From JBLFWJ01 sp047611425 (GTDB taxonomy: Bacteria > Bacteroidota > Bacteroidia > UBA10329): a stretch of 16,721 nt of DNA. Where the stretch lies: NCBI GenBank assembly GCA_047611425.1, contig JBLFWJ010000065.1, forward strand, positions 1 through 16,721, in the 5' to 3' direction. The position numbers and the translations under genes were made by a program. Below, in pieces: positions 15,317 to 16,721 of the stretch. The first letter of the stretch is position 1, and each line of letters opens with the position of its first letter. The notes under the pieces are model-generated. The model saw only the letters and a list, made by a program, of their open reading frames with translations, was not told the DNA's origin and did not search any database.

Positions 15317-16218
15317 TTCAATAAATCGATTAAAGCTGGTTTAAGCTTTGGATGTTGGAATTCAAAGCCATCTTCCAATAGTTTTTGACATGAAACTCTT
15401 GAGCCTTCGGTAATCACTTTTGCCATTTCGCCCATTACCATTTTTAACAAAAAGCTTGGCACAGCAGGCAAAAAAACGGGCCTATCCAAAGCTTGACCAA
15501 TTGCTTTCATTAATGAGGTTTGATTTACATGATTTGGCGCAACGGCATTATAAACTCCACTTAGAATTGAGCGTTCAACGGCTTTTAGATAAAACTCAGT
15601 CACATCATCAATATGAATCCACGGCACCCACTGATTACCACTACCTACTGCCGCACCCAGCCCGAACCTAATTGGCTTAGACAGTTTGGGTAATGCACCA
15701 TCATTTTCCATTAGAACCACTCCTGTTCTAACCCTCACTTCGCGGTCGGCCACAGGCTGAAACAATTGAACCGCATCTTCCCACATTTTGCATGTATTTC
15801 CAAGAAAATCATCAGCAAACTTGTCGTTTTCAGTAAATATTTTGTCCGAAGTAATTGCGCCATAGTACCCTACAGCCGATGAAGAAATTATGGCTTTAAT
15901 TTTTTGATTTCTATTCTTAAGAAGTTGTGCCAACATTTGAAGCGGCTTCACCCTACTTGCTAGAATTTCTTGTTTTCGCTTTGGTGACCAAGGCTTGTCG
16001 GCTATGCCTGCTCCTGCCAAATGTATAATGTGACTAACATCTTTCAAAGCGCGTTCATCCAAGGTTCCCTTTTCCAGATTCCAGACAAAGGATTCTACAC
16101 CAGGAATCTTCCTTTCAGTTCGTCCAATTATGGATACTTGATGGCCCTTGAAAAGCAACTTGGGAATCAAGTGTTTTCCTATGGAACCAGAACCGCCTGT
16201 TATGAGAATTTTTGCCAT
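15313..16218 (-). CDS. TIGR01777 family NAD(P)-dependent epimerase-like oxidoreductase
   Basis: 301 residues from the ATG at 16218, the usual length of the YfcH/SDR39U1 group of atypical short-chain dehydrogenases; cytosolic, reaction unknown. The Rossmann nucleotide loop is TGGSGSIG (7-14), followed by HLAGAGIADKPWSPKRKQEI, the active-site strand IISSSAVGYYG with the Tyr pair near 118-119, and a C-terminal domain (PVFLPAVPSFLLKMVMGEMA onward) as in DUF1731. The ATG at 16248 is rejected because it lies inside the terminator hairpin of the upstream gene. It leads the operon with the SRPBCC and CarH-like genes. Only about 12 bp separate the terminator T tract from the start codon, so its promoter must overlap the hairpin or the operon relies on read-through. 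Families of this kind occur in LitR/CarH light regulons of other bacteria (from memory). Confidence 0.92.
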   Translation of the reverse strand: MAKILITGGSGSIGKHLIPKLLFKGHQVSIIGRTERKIPGVESFVWNLEKGTLDERALKDVSHIIHLAGAGIADKPWSPKRKQEILASRVKPLQMLAQLLKNRNQKIKAIISSSAVGYYGAITSDKIFTENDKFADDFLGNTCKMWEDAVQLFQPVADREVRVRTGVVLMENDGALPKLSKPIRFGLGAAVGSGNQWVPWIHIDDVTEFYLKAVERSILSGVYNAVAPNHVNQTSLMKAIGQALDRPVFLPAVPSFLLKMVMGEMAKVITEGSRVSCQKLLEDGFEFQHPKLKPALIDLLK

Positions 16219-16229
16219 TTCGTGGGTAT

Positions 16230-16263
16230 AAAAAAGCGCCTCACTCATTAGGGAATGAGACGC
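16230..16263 (-). terminator. intrinsic terminator between the T9SS protein gene and the TIGR01777 gene
   Basis: On the minus strand GCGTCTC (16263-16257) pairs with GAGGCGC (16242-16236) with one G-T wobble, then six T follow (16235-16230). An inner alternative, CTCATT/AATGAG around a 4-nt loop, lies between the arms. It ends about 12 bp before the next start codon. Confidence 0.75.
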
Positions 16264-16281
16264 CCCCTGCTACGAACGTAA

Positions 16282-16721
16282 TTATCGTAGAACTTGCATT
16301 TTAGTTGAAACCATGCCACTATCAGTTGTCAGATTTACAAAGTAGAACCCCGGTGCCATTTGGCTTGCTGGTATTTCCACGCGGTGATTTCCTGAAGACA
16401 TTTGGCCATAGCTCTTCACTACAACTGACTGTCCCATTGTATTCACAACTTCAAGGTTGATGTTCGTATTCTCTACCAAGTCGAAAAACATGGTAGCGTT
16501 GTCGTTCGTTGGATTTGGAAAAAGCGATGCATTATTAATCACTTCAACTTCTTCAACACCTGTTACGTTGCTCAATGGAATCAGATTCCCACCTGTTCCC
16601 AAAGAAACCCACAGACCGAACATCGCTCCTCCACTATTCATGCTAGGATCAAGGAACCCTGAAGCTAATACCGTGATTGCCGCATCTTCTAGCATTAAAG
16701 ATTGCAATGGAGCATCAAAAC
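16282..16721 (-). CDS. DUF4397-type surface protein with T9SS sorting domain, 5' end outside window
   Basis: The visible 146 residues are the C-terminal end of a larger exported protein; the frame continues past the window edge, so start and full length are unknown. The first ~50 residues (EDAAITVLASGFLDPSMNSG, AMFGLWVSLGTGGNLIPL) match the end of a DUF4397 beta-sandwich repeat, often found in several copies. The last ~80 residues are a type A T9SS sorting domain: SLFPNPTNDNATMFF, then NINLEVVNTMGQSV, GNHRVEIPASQMAPGFYFV and the terminal STKMQVLR. The product should cross the outer membrane through the Por secretion system. A terminator follows the stop. No function can be assigned. Confidence 0.9.
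   Translation of the reverse strand, partial: FDAPLQSLMLEDAAITVLASGFLDPSMNSGGAMFGLWVSLGTGGNLIPLSNVTGVEEVEVINNASLFPNPTNDNATMFFDLVENTNINLEVVNTMGQSVVVKSYGQMSSGNHRVEIPASQMAPGFYFVNLTTDSGMVSTKMQVLR

Noticed and set aside
16216..16248. Upstream ATG at 16248 as start of the TIGR01777 gene
   Set aside because: It lies inside the terminator hairpin and adds ten residues before the normal MAKILITGG start; 16218 is better.

Overview
The window comes from a member of the Bacteroidota, most likely a Flavobacteriales/Cryomorphaceae-like or related marine or freshwater lineage. The evidence is the type A Por-secretion (T9SS) C-terminal sorting domains on three separate proteins, a TonB-dependent receptor with an N-terminal carboxypeptidase-regulatory-like domain, and a textbook Bacteroidota promoter (TTG, 20 nt, TATTTTTG) in front of an ECF sigma gene. 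The neighbourhood of a DUF6913-type protein between ligA and dapA is also typical of the phylum. Base composition is moderately AT-rich and Shine-Dalgarno sites are weak or absent, which also fits.

Layout. (1) 1-5089, minus strand: a tightly packed housekeeping operon, prmC > outer-membrane-like protein > ligA > DUF6913-like > dapA (cut by the window edge), in which each junction overlaps by 4 bp (ATGA) or has a 1-bp gap. (2) 5192-6750: a plus-strand PTPLA/HACD-type 3-hydroxyacyl-CoA dehydratase homologue, a family best known from eukaryotic very-long-chain fatty-acid elongation. It ends in a 4-bp convergent overlap with a TIGR01212-type radical SAM gene. (3) 6751-8629: a decaying stretch. 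A Crp/Fnr-family regulator carries two in-frame nonsense codons, an SRPBCC gene is intact, and a conserved small gene of unknown function carries one frameshift and two further stops. (4) 8742-10478: two exported, T9SS-tagged metalloproteins, a cupredoxin with a possible axial Gln and an intradiol-dioxygenase-like enzyme with a Tat-type signal, separated by a clear intrinsic terminator. (5) 10775-13774, minus: an ECF sigma factor followed by a TonB-dependent receptor with no anti-sigma gene between them. (6) 13948-16218, minus: TIGR01777 epimerase > SRPBCC > MerR/cobalamin-binding (CarH/LitR-like) regulator in an overlapping operon. (7) 16282-16721: the C-terminal end of a DUF4397 + T9SS surface protein.

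The most interesting points are the eukaryote-like dehydratase with its Tyr/Glu catalytic pair and a perfect 12-bp internal duplication, the CarH-like B12 photoreceptor candidate whose second His ligand position is Arg, the Tat-signal plus T9SS-tail architecture, and the two pseudogenes flanking an intact SRPBCC gene. I did not see CRISPR arrays, insertion sequences, rRNA, or a convincing tRNA. I see no clearly new multi-gene system; the best candidate for a little-described module is the TIGR01777-SRPBCC-CarH-like operon.
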